This document shows, in pieces, positions 28,904-39,034 of a stretch of 64,000 nt of DNA. Positions within the stretch are counted from its first letter, which is position 1, and each line of letters begins with the position of its first letter. Made by a program: the position numbers and the translations under genes. Below the pieces are notes generated by a model. It was not told the DNA's origin, searched no databases, and worked only from the letters and a program-made list of their open reading frames with translations. Source of the DNA: Chryseobacterium indicum (GTDB lineage: Bacteria > Bacteroidota > Bacteroidia > Flavobacteriales > Weeksellaceae); the NCBI RefSeq assembly GCF_021504595.1, contig NZ_JACSGT010000003.1, forward strand, positions 558,001 to 622,000. The letters run 5' to 3'.

Positions 28904-30685
28904 TTACATATCGCGTTTCACATGACCAGTTGCTGTAAATGTATGGCTTCCTGTTGTATTGGTATAAGTTCCGTTAACTGTGAAATCAATATAATCTCCA
29001 ACTACACCGAAAGTAGAGATGTTAACGATTAAATTTCCGTTGCTCGGTGTAATTACTGCCCCCGAAAGCTCAAACATATAATCCGTAGTAAAACTTGCAG
29101 CAACGCCCATCATATTGTTCTGAGTCATGGAAAAGTATGGTCCTGCAGGATTTACAGAGTTTATTCTCAGCTGTTTCGATGGTAAATTCGGTGTAGGCGA
29201 AGTCAGTCCGGACCATTGTGCGTTAAATGATCCCAAAACATAAGTCACTGCTTGATTATCGATTTTATAACTGACAAATTCGCTTATAGAATTGCACACC
29301 GTAATATTTCCTAAATTAACTGTATTGGTAGTTGCTGTAAAAGTAACTTCTCCGGTAGTCTGAAGATTGGCAACATCAAATCCTTCGTAAATAAACTGTG
29401 GATTTGAAGTACACGAATAAGTACTCATGGTAAAACTTCCATTGGCATTTACAGGAACCGAAAGATAATTGAAATAATTTGTTCCTGCAGCATTTCGCAA
29501 TATCACATAACCGTCTGTAACATCTGTATTGGCACAGGTTTTCAGATTTCCCTGGATGGTATAGCTTGTTGAAGCAGAAGGATTAATTGTAATATCTGCT
29601 ATCGTTGTTATAACTCCTGGCGGAAATGGTCCTACATTAGAAGTATAAATGACGTTATTACAAATATCATAAACTTTTAAATTAAGGACTTCATTTGCAG
29701 GAACAATTCCCGAAACCATTCCCATATTGTCCGTTATACCATAAGTCTCATACGTTTGAGAGGCTCTCTTTAAAGTTACTTTAATATTCGGAAGAACCTG
29801 TCCTGCAGTATTTTTCACTGTTACTTTCATGGTTGCCTGCTGAAACTGAGCATCATAATTCCACCAGGAAAAATGGCTTACTGTTCCCACATAAGTATTT
29901 CCGACTTTTGTGGCAGAACCTTCCTCATTCCACATTCCTGTTTGTTCATTGTAAGACCAAAGCGGAATCGTTGCCGGAGAAGAGGAAGTCTGTGAAGCGT
30001 CAATAGGTACTATAATTTCTGCGGTATGTCCATTAGCAATCTGAAGATTCTGCCCGGAACTTCCTGTCAGCTGAACATGTACCATCCCGAAAGTCTCCAT
30101 GACTCTCGCATTCCCGCCTGAATTTGTCGCAAGCAGTGATCCCGGCATCAATTCATTAAGATAGGGATTTGAGGATGCCAGATTAAACAAAGCAACCTGT
30201 ACACTTCCTGTATAGGCATTTCCGTTCGCATCTTTAAAGCTTCCGTCGAACTTTACTTTTGTTCCGTTCGGAAGAGAAACCGTAGAAGTTGAACCCGAAG
30301 AAATTGTGGAAGTTGTAGCTGCAGGAATCATCATGATGTTTATTCTGTTCATTCCATTGGTAGGAACCAGAACACGCGAAGCATTTACAAATCCTGCTTT
30401 TGTAACTTTTACATGGGCAAAATTTTCTTTTACAGAGGCATTTTTAAATGTAAAGAAACCTTTGAGGTTCGTGGTGACTGTAGCTGTACCTATGGTAACC
30501 GCAGCACCGGAAACAGGTGCACCATTGATGTCTAAAACCACACCCTGAAAGTTTTTTTGTACATCATTTCCAAAATTATAATTGGATTGGGGATTCGACG
30601 TGTTGTTATCAATTTCCATGAAAGATTCATCTTTACAGGAAAAAATTAATGATAACAACAAAAAAAGGAGGTAAAATTTTCTCAT
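28904..30685 (-). CDS. Surface lipoprotein with carboxypeptidase-like regulatory domain
   Basis: The signal ends in LIFSC with the lipidated Cys near 17. Residues about 45-120 are a carboxypeptidase-regulatory-like beta-sandwich (FQGVVLDINGAPVSGAAVTIG, FFTFKNASV, GFVNASRVLVP). The rest is Ser/Thr/Gly-rich beta structure, with further Ig- or CNA-like segments (TMKVTVKNTAGQVLPNIKVTL, IQGNLKTCANTDVTDGYVIL). There is no enzyme motif. It is most likely a cell-surface structural or adhesion protein. Confidence 0.75.
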   Translation of the reverse strand: MRKFYLLFLLLSLIFSCKDESFMEIDNNTSNPQSNYNFGNDVQKNFQGVVLDINGAPVSGAAVTIGTATVTTNLKGFFTFKNASVKENFAHVKVTKAGFVNASRVLVPTNGMNRINIMMIPAATTSTISSGSTSTVSLPNGTKVKFDGSFKDANGNAYTGSVQVALFNLASSNPYLNELMPGSLLATNSGGNARVMETFGMVHVQLTGSSGQNLQIANGHTAEIIVPIDASQTSSSPATIPLWSYNEQTGMWNEEGSATKVGNTYVGTVSHFSWWNYDAQFQQATMKVTVKNTAGQVLPNIKVTLKRASQTYETYGITDNMGMVSGIVPANEVLNLKVYDICNNVIYTSNVGPFPPGVITTIADITINPSASTSYTIQGNLKTCANTDVTDGYVILRNAAGTNYFNYLSVPVNANGSFTMSTYSCTSNPQFIYEGFDVANLQTTGEVTFTATTNTVNLGNITVCNSISEFVSYKIDNQAVTYVLGSFNAQWSGLTSPTPNLPSKQLRINSVNPAGPYFSMTQNNMMGVAASFTTDYMFELSGAVITPSNGNLIVNISTFGVVGDYIDFTVNGTYTNTTGSHTFTATGHVKRDM

Positions 30686-30926
30686 ATGCTAATATTTTTA
30701 AGTTTTAACTAAATTAATCATAAAATATGTTCGCTTTTCTTTTTATTGAGATTTTAATTAATTATTGTTTAAAAACTGAAAATTATTTAGAGCCGTGTAA
30801 TAGAATTCAGACTTGAATTGTCTAAATAAATAGCAAACCTACTACGATTAAAAATTTAATGTAAAATTTTATTAACTGAAAATCAATTAGTTAAATTTTA
30901 ATTAAAAACATTTTAAGTACTTTGTA

Positions 30927-30958
30927 TTGCAAGATACTTAATTTATTATATATCTTTG
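30927..30958 (+). promoter_or_regulatory. Promoter of the outer-membrane barrel gene
   Basis: TTG (30927-30929), a 21-nt spacer and TATCTTTG (30951-30958) match the Bacteroidota consensus. The transcript would carry a leader of about 50 nt. The rest of 30686-30926 is AT-rich and shows nothing else. Confidence 0.65.
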
Positions 30959-31013
30959 CAATGTTAAATAATAACAAATACAAGCTATTAAAAACTCTCT
31001 AAAATTATAAAAC

Positions 31014-33275
31014 ATGAAAACGCCCATTCTTATCGCAGCTATATTCTTCAGTGGATTATCTTTCGCCCAGCAAACTAAAAAGGATACTGTAAAAACAAAA
31101 AGCATAGAAGGAGTTACTTTAACCAAGCAGGTTTTCAAAAAACAAAGTGACCGTTTTGTATATGATGTTGCTGCATCTCCCATTGCAAAAGGAAATACGA
31201 CATTCGATATTCTGAAACAGACTCCCCTTTTGTCTACAACAGATGATAAAACGTTAAAGATTGCAGGAAAGAACAATGCACTGATCTACATTAACGGCAG
31301 AAAAAGCAATATGGATGCGGAATCTCTGGTTCAGTTTCTTAAAAACACACCCGCAGAAAATATTCAGAAAATTGAAGTGATTACAGTTCCGGGAAGTGAA
31401 TATCAGGTGGAATCTTCCGATGGGATCATCAATATCGTGCTGAAGAAAAAAATGAGCGACGGAACCAGCGGAAACATGAGAATGTCTAATACCCAGAGCA
31501 AATACAATGCAAGCAACGCCAGTTTTTCCGTAAACTACAGAAAAGATAAACTGGGAATTAATGCGAATCTTAGCGGTGGCGAAAATATCAATCCGCAGTC
31601 TTACATTCTCAGAAACCGATCTGAAAATGTACAGAATGAATCTGTTGGGAATATTGATGATCCAAACAAAAATTTAGGAGGATATCTGAATATTGATTAT
31701 CAGTTGAATGAAAAAAGTAATCTGGCTTTATCATGGAATACATGGGCAAACAAAAGCTACAATTCTACGATTGATCTGATGAATACGATTACAAAATATG
31801 ATACTAACGGCAATATACTTTCAACCGCTTACACCAAAACCAAAAATAAAGAGGACGCAAGAAGTTACAACAATTCTGTAAATTTAAACTATGAAGTGAA
31901 GCTTGATTCTTTAGGAAGCAAACTGAACGTGAATGCGGCTTATCTTAATTATAAAAGATTTCAGTACACGAATAACAACACGCTGATTCAGGATGCGGCA
32001 GGAAATTTCACCCAAAACAGCAGCAAAATAATTCAGGATCTTCCGCAGGTCATCAATAATTTTTCCGGGACGGTGGATTATATTCAGAAATTTAAAAACG
32101 ATTTTACGTTCTCTGCCGGAGGAAATTACAATAAAACAAAAACAGACAACGACACCAAAAACTATTCATATCCATACGATCTTTCCGGCAACCAGTTAGC
32201 TTCTCAAAATGATTTTAACCATTTTGTTTACAATGAAAATATTTATGGTCTGTATGTAACTTTTGAAAAGAAGTTTTCGGATAAATTCTCAGGAAAAATC
32301 GGAGCCAGATACGAAATCACGAACAGCTTAGGAACCGCAGACAGTTGGAAAAACAATGTAGAAACCAATCAGCAGATCGAAAGAAATTATAATAATCTTT
32401 TACCTTATTTAAGTTTCAATTATGCCATTAACGATAAGAACAATATTTCCTATTCCTTTTCAAGCAGAATGAGAAGACCCAGCTTTTGGGAACTGAACCC
32501 TGTAAAAAATCTTATTACGGAAGATAATTATACCCAGAATAATCCTTTCGTAAAAGCGTCTTCTACCTACAATCAGGAGTTAACGTATATGTACAAAAAT
32601 TCTTATTTCCTGATTTTGAATCATACGTATGAAAAAGACCAGATTACACAGGTTCCCTTGCAGAGAAGCTATATTGATCCGAAAACCAATCAGAAAAGAG
32701 TTCAGTTAGCCTACATCAGAACCAATTTCGGAGACAAGCAGGAAATGTCTGCCATGCTGGGAATTCAGAAATCTTTATTCAAGCAATATCTTACATTAAA
32801 CTTCAATGCGGGGGTACAGTATAACATCAACAACGGAACATTAGATACAGATCCAACAACAGGACAGGTTTTTGACACTTATGTAAACAACAGAAAATCG
32901 GCAAGTATGGTGATTACCAGTAACAACACCATCCGTTTAGACAAAAAGAAAACATGGTTCTTAGGCGTAAATTTCTTCTATGTGGATAAACAGCAGATAG
33001 AACTTGGTATGCTGAAAAACTTAGCAAGTTTAGATCTGAACATTAAGAAAAACTGGAACGACTGGACGTTTGCGGTGAATCTGAATGATGTTTTAAGAAC
33101 CAACGTAGTGGAAATTGAAGATTTACAGGCTTCCGGAAACTATAACTACATTAGAAACGACCAGTACAGAAGAAGCATTAATGTAAGCATTACTTACAAT
33201 TTCGGAAACCAGAAAGTGAAAAAGGTAAGAAACATCGAAAGTGCTTCAGACGAAATTAAAAACAGAACAAGATAA
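31014..33275 (+). CDS. TonB-dependent-receptor-like outer-membrane beta-barrel protein
   Basis: A signal peptide (cut after LSFA) is followed by a plug domain (about 45-145, with IYINGRKSNM, IQKIEVITVPGSEYQV and GIINIVLKKK). A long barrel of the OMP_b-brl_3 kind then runs to the C-terminus. The usual N-terminal carboxypeptidase-like domain is absent, making it shorter than many relatives at 753 residues. I see no SusD partner, so the substrate (peptide, siderophore or metal) cannot be guessed. Confidence 0.85.
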   Translation: MKTPILIAAIFFSGLSFAQQTKKDTVKTKSIEGVTLTKQVFKKQSDRFVYDVAASPIAKGNTTFDILKQTPLLSTTDDKTLKIAGKNNALIYINGRKSNMDAESLVQFLKNTPAENIQKIEVITVPGSEYQVESSDGIINIVLKKKMSDGTSGNMRMSNTQSKYNASNASFSVNYRKDKLGINANLSGGENINPQSYILRNRSENVQNESVGNIDDPNKNLGGYLNIDYQLNEKSNLALSWNTWANKSYNSTIDLMNTITKYDTNGNILSTAYTKTKNKEDARSYNNSVNLNYEVKLDSLGSKLNVNAAYLNYKRFQYTNNNTLIQDAAGNFTQNSSKIIQDLPQVINNFSGTVDYIQKFKNDFTFSAGGNYNKTKTDNDTKNYSYPYDLSGNQLASQNDFNHFVYNENIYGLYVTFEKKFSDKFSGKIGARYEITNSLGTADSWKNNVETNQQIERNYNNLLPYLSFNYAINDKNNISYSFSSRMRRPSFWELNPVKNLITEDNYTQNNPFVKASSTYNQELTYMYKNSYFLILNHTYEKDQITQVPLQRSYIDPKTNQKRVQLAYIRTNFGDKQEMSAMLGIQKSLFKQYLTLNFNAGVQYNINNGTLDTDPTTGQVFDTYVNNRKSASMVITSNNTIRLDKKKTWFLGVNFFYVDKQQIELGMLKNLASLDLNIKKNWNDWTFAVNLNDVLRTNVVEIEDLQASGNYNYIRNDQYRRSINVSITYNFGNQKVKKVRNIESASDEIKNRTR

Positions 33276-33309
33276 CAATCATTTCTTCATATAAATCATT
33301 TTTTGTGGT

Positions 33310-33341
33310 AAACTCGCTGAGAAATCGGCGAGTTTTTTTAT
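33310..33341 (+). terminator. Intrinsic terminator
   Basis: AAACTCGC (33310-33317) pairs with GCGAGTTT (33328-33335), followed by a T-rich run. It ends the barrel-protein gene just before the hydrolase gene. Confidence 0.85.
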
Positions 33342-33357
33342 TTTTACTTAAAATTCA

Positions 33358-34212
33358 ATGATGAAGAGTCGTTTAATTGTTTTAACAGGTTTATTTCTTC
33401 TTACACTTTTAAGTTGTAAACAAAACACCATTGATTTCGGAAATGGAAAATCTTTTACCGTAGAAAAAAATGTTTCTTATGGAAAAGACAGGGAACAGAA
33501 AATGGACGTTTATACTCCTAAAGCTTCTTTAAAAGATAAAGACGTTTTCATCGTTATTCATGGGGGCGGTTGGCGCAGCGGAAGAAGATCTCAGCTTACG
33601 GATTTCACCTATGATCTGATGAAAAAATTTCCTGAACATATTTTTGTCAATCTGGATTATAGGCTTGCTTCATCCAAGCGTTTTGCTCTTCCGAATCAAA
33701 CAGATGATATTGCCAGTGCCATGAATGGTTTAGAAAAAAACTTAAAAATCCATCCCAAATATATTCTTCTCGGAAACAGCGCAGGAGCGCATTTAGCAAT
33801 GTTGAATGCTTATAAATTTGATCCGGACAGAAAGGTAAAAGCGGTTATCAATATCGTTGGTCCTACAGATTTGAATGATCCCGGATTTAAAAATTATGAA
33901 GATTATGCTTTCGTAGAAAAACATTTGATTGATCCTAAAATCGTTGACAGCAAAACAACGCTAATGGACTTTGGAAGTCCGGTTCACTGGATTACTCCAA
34001 CTTCCGCTCCTACTATTTCTTATTACGGTGTTAATGATCATGTTGTTCCAATGTCTCAAAAGAAAACGCTGGACTCGGTTCTATCAGAAAACAAAGTCTA
34101 TCATGAATCTTATGAATTTACCGGAGATCATCTCGGTTGGGATCAGTCTTCCAATGGAGATTTTCTGGTTAATAAAATTGAGGGGTTTATGAAGAATATC
34201 GACAAAAAATAA
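33358..34212 (+). CDS. Alpha/beta hydrolase lipoprotein (BD-FAE-like esterase)
   Basis: A lipoprotein signal ends in LLSC (Cys 20). The fold is that of bacterial esterases of the BD-FAE type, with the oxyanion motif IHGGGWRSG (about 68-76) and nucleophile S141 in LGNSAGAHLA. Acid and base follow in GVNDHVVP and TGDHLGWD. It should act on small or sugar esters in the envelope. The GH43 gene that converges on it may be a functional partner in polysaccharide breakdown. Confidence 0.85.
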   Translation: MMKSRLIVLTGLFLLTLLSCKQNTIDFGNGKSFTVEKNVSYGKDREQKMDVYTPKASLKDKDVFIVIHGGGWRSGRRSQLTDFTYDLMKKFPEHIFVNLDYRLASSKRFALPNQTDDIASAMNGLEKNLKIHPKYILLGNSAGAHLAMLNAYKFDPDRKVKAVINIVGPTDLNDPGFKNYEDYAFVEKHLIDPKIVDSKTTLMDFGSPVHWITPTSAPTISYYGVNDHVVPMSQKKTLDSVLSENKVYHESYEFTGDHLGWDQSSNGDFLVNKIEGFMKNIDKK

Positions 34213-34245
34213 ACGCTCTGAACAACTCAAAGCGTTTATTAATAT
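34208..34245. terminator. Bidirectional intrinsic terminator
   Basis: AATAAACGCT (34208-34217) pairs with AGCGTTTATT (34231-34240). It lies between the two convergent stops and overlaps the hydrolase stop codon. Confidence 0.8.
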
Positions 34246-34246
34246 T

Positions 34247-36010
34247 TTATTCAGACTTAAAAATCTCCGATCTTTCTGAAACTCCATTCGCATTGAAAGC
34301 TTCGATCTGGAAATAATATGCATCCGCTCTGTCGGCTCCGGTGAAGAAATATTCGTTTTTTCCGTACACCATAATGCTTCCGTACAATTTTTCAGGAGAT
34401 TTGCCCCAATAAATAACGTAGCCATCCGCTTCGGAATCTTGTTGCCATTTCATCCAGATGCTTCGTCTTTCGCCGTACTTCTTAGGATCAGATCTCAACG
34501 GAACAAAATTCTGAACTTTTGGAGGAACAGTTCCCGCTCCTTTTCCAAAAACTCTGAAACCGCTTAATGCAAATTTTCCGGTGGGCATTTTCAGATTTTC
34601 CATTTTCAGAAATCTCGCTTTTGCAGGTTTTTCCAGTTCTACATAATCATGAGGAACATCTTTGGTATTTTTGCTTTTATCCACAATAACACTCCATTTT
34701 TTCCCGTCATCGGAACCATAGATTTTATACTGATGCATTTTACCCAGCGTTTTACCCATAAACTCAACATCCTGATCGGCATAATTGATCTGAATCGCAT
34801 TAATGGTAGAAACCTCTCCCAAATCCGTCTGAAACCACTCTCCTGAATTTCCTGTTTTGGCACTCCAGTACGTTTTAATATCTTCATCCACCGCATAATT
34901 GGAATGATAACCGCCTAAAGTCGATGAAACCTGAACCGGCTTATTGTAATTCAGCAGCATCCAACCTGCAAAAAGTCCTTTCGAAAAATCTTTTCCTTGA
35001 GCGTACTGCGGAAGATACGTCGGATAATCTCCGTAAGCCGTATTACAATACATTACATCATCTTTATCAAATCCGGCAGGCCAGATTCCCAAACGTCTTT
35101 CAAAATTATTTTTGGTTGATATAAAAATGGTAGAAATGTGCCACCAGTTTTTGTAATTGTCTTCAAACGTTGCACCATGTCCTGCTCCTCTTGCAAAACC
35201 TCCCGGTTTGTAAGAAAACGGATTGTGCTGTTGATATTCAAATCCTTCCAAAGGCTTATTGCTCACATACACTCCATCGGAATATCCGCTGAATTCAGTT
35301 GCAGGAGCTCCATACTGCAGATAATATTTTCCGTTATGCTTCGTCATCCACGCTCCTTCTACGAAAGGCTGCAGGAAAACATTGTCATTGTATTCCCCGA
35401 ATCTTTCCCAGCCGTGATCTTCCGGTTTTAACCTGATGGTCGGCTTTACAAAACCTTCGGACTGAAGGGTATTTACTTTTACTTCAGTTCCCAACAAAGG
35501 CCATTCGTTGCTTGATCCCCAATACAAGTACAGCTTGTTTTTATCTTCATCGTAATGAAATGCAGGATCCCAAGCTCCGACTTTTAAAGTATCAACGGCA
35601 ATTTTCCAGTCGTCTTTGGTGGGATTGGTACTTTTCCAGATCGGGAAATCCTGTTCCCATGTCGAACCGAAAACGTATAACGTATCTTTCATTGCCCAAA
35701 CTGCGGGAGCGTTCAGATCGTGAGTATATTTATTGTCTCTTAAAAATTTTCGGTGAACAAACTTCCAGTCGAGCATATCGTCGCTGTACCAGTATCCTTC
35801 CTGATTGGTGGAAAAAAGAAATAGCTTGTTTTTAAAATTAACAATCACCGGATCGGCTGTTGCACGGTGTTTTCCCTGTTTTGAAAAAACTTCGAACGGA
35901 GTATACCCATAATCGATATTAATCGGGTTACAAAATGTCTTCTGCTGAGCATTTAAACTGAAAAATCCCAACAAAAGCATGAATGAAAGGAGGCACTTCT
36001 GCATTTTCAT
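34247..36010 (-). CDS. Secreted GH43-family glycosidase with discoidin domain
   Basis: A signal peptide precedes a five-bladed-propeller GH43 domain (about 25-360). The three catalytic acids fit well: D53 in TADPVIV, D148 in GAWDPAF and E218 in FVEGAW. Residues about 375-500 form a discoidin/F5-F8 type C (CBM32-like) module, with SSTLGGYHSNYAVDEDIKTY and WFQTDLGEV. A fibronectin-III-like end follows (SIWMKWQQDSEADGYVIYWG). I start at ATG 36010; starting at 36070 would overlap the neighbouring gene. Likely an arabinan- or xylan-side-chain enzyme; the substrate is unproven. Confidence 0.88.
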   Translation of the reverse strand: MKMQKCLLSFMLLLGFFSLNAQQKTFCNPINIDYGYTPFEVFSKQGKHRATADPVIVNFKNKLFLFSTNQEGYWYSDDMLDWKFVHRKFLRDNKYTHDLNAPAVWAMKDTLYVFGSTWEQDFPIWKSTNPTKDDWKIAVDTLKVGAWDPAFHYDEDKNKLYLYWGSSNEWPLLGTEVKVNTLQSEGFVKPTIRLKPEDHGWERFGEYNDNVFLQPFVEGAWMTKHNGKYYLQYGAPATEFSGYSDGVYVSNKPLEGFEYQQHNPFSYKPGGFARGAGHGATFEDNYKNWWHISTIFISTKNNFERRLGIWPAGFDKDDVMYCNTAYGDYPTYLPQYAQGKDFSKGLFAGWMLLNYNKPVQVSSTLGGYHSNYAVDEDIKTYWSAKTGNSGEWFQTDLGEVSTINAIQINYADQDVEFMGKTLGKMHQYKIYGSDDGKKWSVIVDKSKNTKDVPHDYVELEKPAKARFLKMENLKMPTGKFALSGFRVFGKGAGTVPPKVQNFVPLRSDPKKYGERRSIWMKWQQDSEADGYVIYWGKSPEKLYGSIMVYGKNEYFFTGADRADAYYFQIEAFNANGVSERSEIFKSE

Positions 36011-36032
36011 ATTTTTAACTTTGAAGGCAAAA

Positions 36033-37058
36033 TTAGTTAACTTTTTTCGGTTTTCTCCAAATAAAGCCATCCAATAAGTAATGCGTAAGCTGAGGAACGA
36101 CTAATAAAGGGACTAAAAACTGAAACCAATTTACTGAAACATTCAGATTTAATGAAAAATGTTCGTTCCAAACCAAAATTTCCCATAAAAATTCTTCGAA
36201 AAATGCAAAAGCAAGAATAACAAGAATAAACAAAAATATCCCGAAAGCAGATTTGAATAAAGCAAGACGGTTAAGATTTTGATCTTCTTTTTGTTGAATT
36301 TCTCTGATGTAAATTAAGGCGATATAAGGAATTCCGTGTGAAATCACATTCAGGAAAGTGAAAACCAGATCGTTGTTGAAATAAACAATTCCAAAATACC
36401 ACGAAAGATAAGTCCCTGAAATTAAGGCGATTTTCGGAATATTGAATTGTCCGGTTTTAAAGATTTCGAAAATAGTTTTGAATAGCCAAATCATTAAAAT
36501 TCCGAAATATAAAATCTTAATGACTGGAATATAATCCGGAAGATTCTCAAACCAGTTGAATTCATTTTGTACAAACCACGTAAAAGCTCTGGGCGTTTTA
36601 AACCAATACAACATCGGAAAAATCGTGGCAGAATACACCGCAATTTCATCCAATTTTTTACTCAAGTTATTAGGTTCAAATCTGGTATAAATTCTCATGA
36701 AACCATATTGCTGCCTGATAAAATGAAAAACCGCCACCAAAGCCAAAACCGACCAGAACGTCAAACTTCCGAACTGGTATAAAATCAACCCTAAAATCCA
36801 GCTTAAGGCAGGAATTCCGTAATATAGCAGTTTCTTTTTCCTGATTTCTTCTTTAACGAAATAGGTTTTAAATAACGTTGAATACACATGCGCTACATCC
36901 ACGAAAACAATCAGGAAAAGCCATGTGTAAAAGGAATAATGATTTTCCAGTCCCTGAATCTGTTTCTGAAATAAGAAAACAATCAGCAAAATAATAAAAG
37001 GCGGCGACAGGATAAACCAGCCGTCTGTTTTTGCGTTATGGATCCAGGGTTGTTTCAT
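36033..37058 (-). CDS. Multi-span membrane protein next to the flavoprotein gene
   Basis: It is about 341 residues long with some eight hydrophobic helices. The Phe/Tyr/Trp-rich pattern includes LFLIVFVDVAHVYSTLFKTYF, FHFIRQQYGFMRIY and SHGIPYIALIYIREI, with scattered His. I recognise no family, although His-containing membrane segments resemble those of lipid desaturase-like or methyltransferase-like proteins. It lies downstream of the flavoprotein and spermidine synthase genes and probably belongs to that group. Confidence 0.6.
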   Translation of the reverse strand: MKQPWIHNAKTDGWFILSPPFIILLIVFLFQKQIQGLENHYSFYTWLFLIVFVDVAHVYSTLFKTYFVKEEIRKKKLLYYGIPALSWILGLILYQFGSLTFWSVLALVAVFHFIRQQYGFMRIYTRFEPNNLSKKLDEIAVYSATIFPMLYWFKTPRAFTWFVQNEFNWFENLPDYIPVIKILYFGILMIWLFKTIFEIFKTGQFNIPKIALISGTYLSWYFGIVYFNNDLVFTFLNVISHGIPYIALIYIREIQQKEDQNLNRLALFKSAFGIFLFILVILAFAFFEEFLWEILVWNEHFSLNLNVSVNWFQFLVPLLVVPQLTHYLLDGFIWRKPKKVN

Positions 37059-37072
37059 TTTTATTTTTTGGG

Positions 37073-37105
37073 AAACCTTATAGGTTTTAAAAACCTATAA
37101 GGTTT
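37073..37105. repeat. Perfect 15-bp inverted repeat
   Basis: AAACCTTATAGGTTT (37073-37087) and AAACCTATAAGGTTT (37091-37105) are exact inverses with a 3-nt loop. It fills most of the gap between the membrane protein and flavoprotein genes and lacks a T-run, so it is not a clear terminator. Confidence 0.85.
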
Positions 37106-37122
37106 GAATTCTTATTTTAATA

Positions 37123-38724
37123 TTAATCAAATTGTTGCATCTCTTTCGCGGTTCTCCATCCCTGATAAAATGCTTCCTCGAAAATCGAAATTCCCGAAAG
37201 ATCAGAATGCGCAAAGAAAATTTTTCCGTCAATCGGCTGTTTTGCTTTTTCTGAATTTCCAAAAATCTGATTCGGAACCGGCGCAATCATCGCATGACCG
37301 ATTTTGTGAAACTGCATTTCGAGGATAAAATCTTCGATCATAGGATGGGCTTTTTTTAAATCTTCCAAAACAAGGCTTTTCAACTGTTCTTCTTTCAGAC
37401 CGTATAATTTTTTTCTTGCTTTTTTACAGTCATTGGTAGAAAAACTTCTGTAGTAGGTAATCACTTTTTCACCTATAATCTGGTTTACATTCTGATGCTG
37501 ATCGTAAATATAGCCTAAACCTTCAGAACCGTAAATTACGTTATCCCAAGCCAATTCTTCATCTCCTCCGAAATCGTTTTGTAAAGTAATCGTTGTTAAA
37601 AGCCACGGAACATAGTGAAAATGTTCAGCCCTTTTATTGTTGAAAATTCTTTCGTTGACGAATTGAGGAGTCGCGAAAAGAACTTTTTCAGCAATGATCT
37701 TTTTTGTCTTTTTCTGAATATTGTCGAAACTTAAAACCTCAACATCGTTATCATTGATCTTCACATCAAAAACCAAATGATTCTGTAAAGATTTTTCTTT
37801 TGTATATTTTGAAAAATGTTTTGCCAGTCTTGCATTTCCTTCCGGCCATGTAAAAACCTGATCTTTGTATTTTTTGCTCCAGTTGTTTTTTCTTCCCGCA
37901 AAATAATGAATTCCCGCCCAAGCCGAAACGTAATCGATTCCCAAACCATAATCGTCGCGACAGGAATAATCCAACAGCCAGAGTAATTCTTCGGATATAA
38001 AATTTTCGTGTTTCAGCCAGTCTCTGAAAATAATTTTCTCTAGTTGTAAAACCTCATCTTCACGACTGGAATCGTGAACCGGAATGGCAAACCAATATTT
38101 TCCTTCGGCATCTTTTTTATGCTGAAAATGATCCATCATTTTAAAAAACCGGTCAAATTCCGCTTTTGTTTCTGTAGAAATTCCGTTTTGCGGAACAAGA
38201 TCATTCTGCCATGAATTTTTAAAAAACAACCGTTCCTGTTGCGGAAAAGTCATCTGATATTCATCTAAAATCGGATCGCCATTTTCATCGTCTCCCTGAT
38301 AAATTTTGCATTCTTTTAGAAATTCGATGATTTCAGTATTTTCTTTATTCGGTAATGGCAAATAATGCGCTCCCAAAGGAAATTTTGAAAATTTGTTCTG
38401 TCCGTTAGAAGAGTTTCCGCCTAAATGATTTTCCATTTCGAGCAACAGATAATTGTTTTCCTGATTCTGACTGAAAAATCTACACGCCGAAAGTCCTGAA
38501 ATTCCTCCACCGACAATAAGATATTTTGTGCGAATTTCTTCCGTAGGTTCAGGAAAATCTTTTGCCCAGAGTTTGTGCCCTAAAATATGATCGGTTCCGG
38601 TGATTTTTAGCAATAACGATTTGCCTTTTTTACTGCAATAGTGTAAAAAAGGAATCATGAGACTGCCCAAGAACATAGTTTTAAGGAAATCTTTTCTGGA
38701 AAATTGAGTGGGCTGAGTTGGCAA
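37123..38724 (-). CDS. FAD-dependent amine-oxidase-like protein with Tat-like N-terminus
   Basis: The protein opens with FSRKDFLKTMFLGSLMIPF, close to a Tat signal although the pair is RK, then a hydrophobic stretch. The FAD site is LIVGGGISGLSACRFF (about 68-83), and the C-terminal flavin contact is in FFAHSDLSGISIFEEAFYQGW. It belongs to the flavin amine oxidase superfamily. No in-frame ATG lies upstream of the signal, so the start is TTG at 38724; an ATG at 38676 would lose the signal. It sits near spermidine synthase, hinting at oxidation of a polyamine-derived product. Confidence 0.72.
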   Translation of the reverse strand: MPTQPTQFSRKDFLKTMFLGSLMIPFLHYCSKKGKSLLLKITGTDHILGHKLWAKDFPEPTEEIRTKYLIVGGGISGLSACRFFSQNQENNYLLLEMENHLGGNSSNGQNKFSKFPLGAHYLPLPNKENTEIIEFLKECKIYQGDDENGDPILDEYQMTFPQQERLFFKNSWQNDLVPQNGISTETKAEFDRFFKMMDHFQHKKDAEGKYWFAIPVHDSSREDEVLQLEKIIFRDWLKHENFISEELLWLLDYSCRDDYGLGIDYVSAWAGIHYFAGRKNNWSKKYKDQVFTWPEGNARLAKHFSKYTKEKSLQNHLVFDVKINDNDVEVLSFDNIQKKTKKIIAEKVLFATPQFVNERIFNNKRAEHFHYVPWLLTTITLQNDFGGDEELAWDNVIYGSEGLGYIYDQHQNVNQIIGEKVITYYRSFSTNDCKKARKKLYGLKEEQLKSLVLEDLKKAHPMIEDFILEMQFHKIGHAMIAPVPNQIFGNSEKAKQPIDGKIFFAHSDLSGISIFEEAFYQGWRTAKEMQQFD

Positions 38725-38734
38725 GATTTAATGG

Positions 38735-39034
38735 TTATTTTGATATGCTTTCGTAATTGTCATCGGGATTCTGAAAATTGTTGATAACTCTGTGGATTCT
38801 CAACATATCATCCTGATAATCATAAATAATGTAGTTATGTTTCGTTACCAAATATTTCATAAAATCTGTATCCTTATATTTTTCGAAATATACATTTTTT
38901 GAAAGTAGCATTTGAATAGCCTGATCATATTTATCCAAAAAATTTTCTAAAACCAGAACGCCCCATTGATCAAAAAGATAATCCTGAAGATTTTCAAAAT
39001 CTTTCTTGGAAAGATCACTATATTCTACCCTCAT
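38735..39034 (-). CDS. RelE/ParE-family toxin
   Basis: The 99-residue product shows a ParE/RelE-like fold: EYSDLSKKDFENLQDYLFDQW at the N-terminus, then YLVTKHNYIIYDYQDDMLRIHRVINNFQNP, where the C-terminal RIHRVINNFQNP is typical of ParE toxins. The toxins act on gyrase or ribosomes. Its gene overlaps the antitoxin gene by 17 nt, as expected of such pairs. Confidence 0.78.
   Translation of the reverse strand: MRVEYSDLSKKDFENLQDYLFDQWGVLVLENFLDKYDQAIQMLLSKNVYFEKYKDTDFMKYLVTKHNYIIYDYQDDMLRIHRVINNFQNPDDNYESISK

Noticed and set aside
35512..35835. 107-residue frame antisense to the GH43 gene
   Set aside because: It is a shadow of a gene whose catalytic residues are intact.
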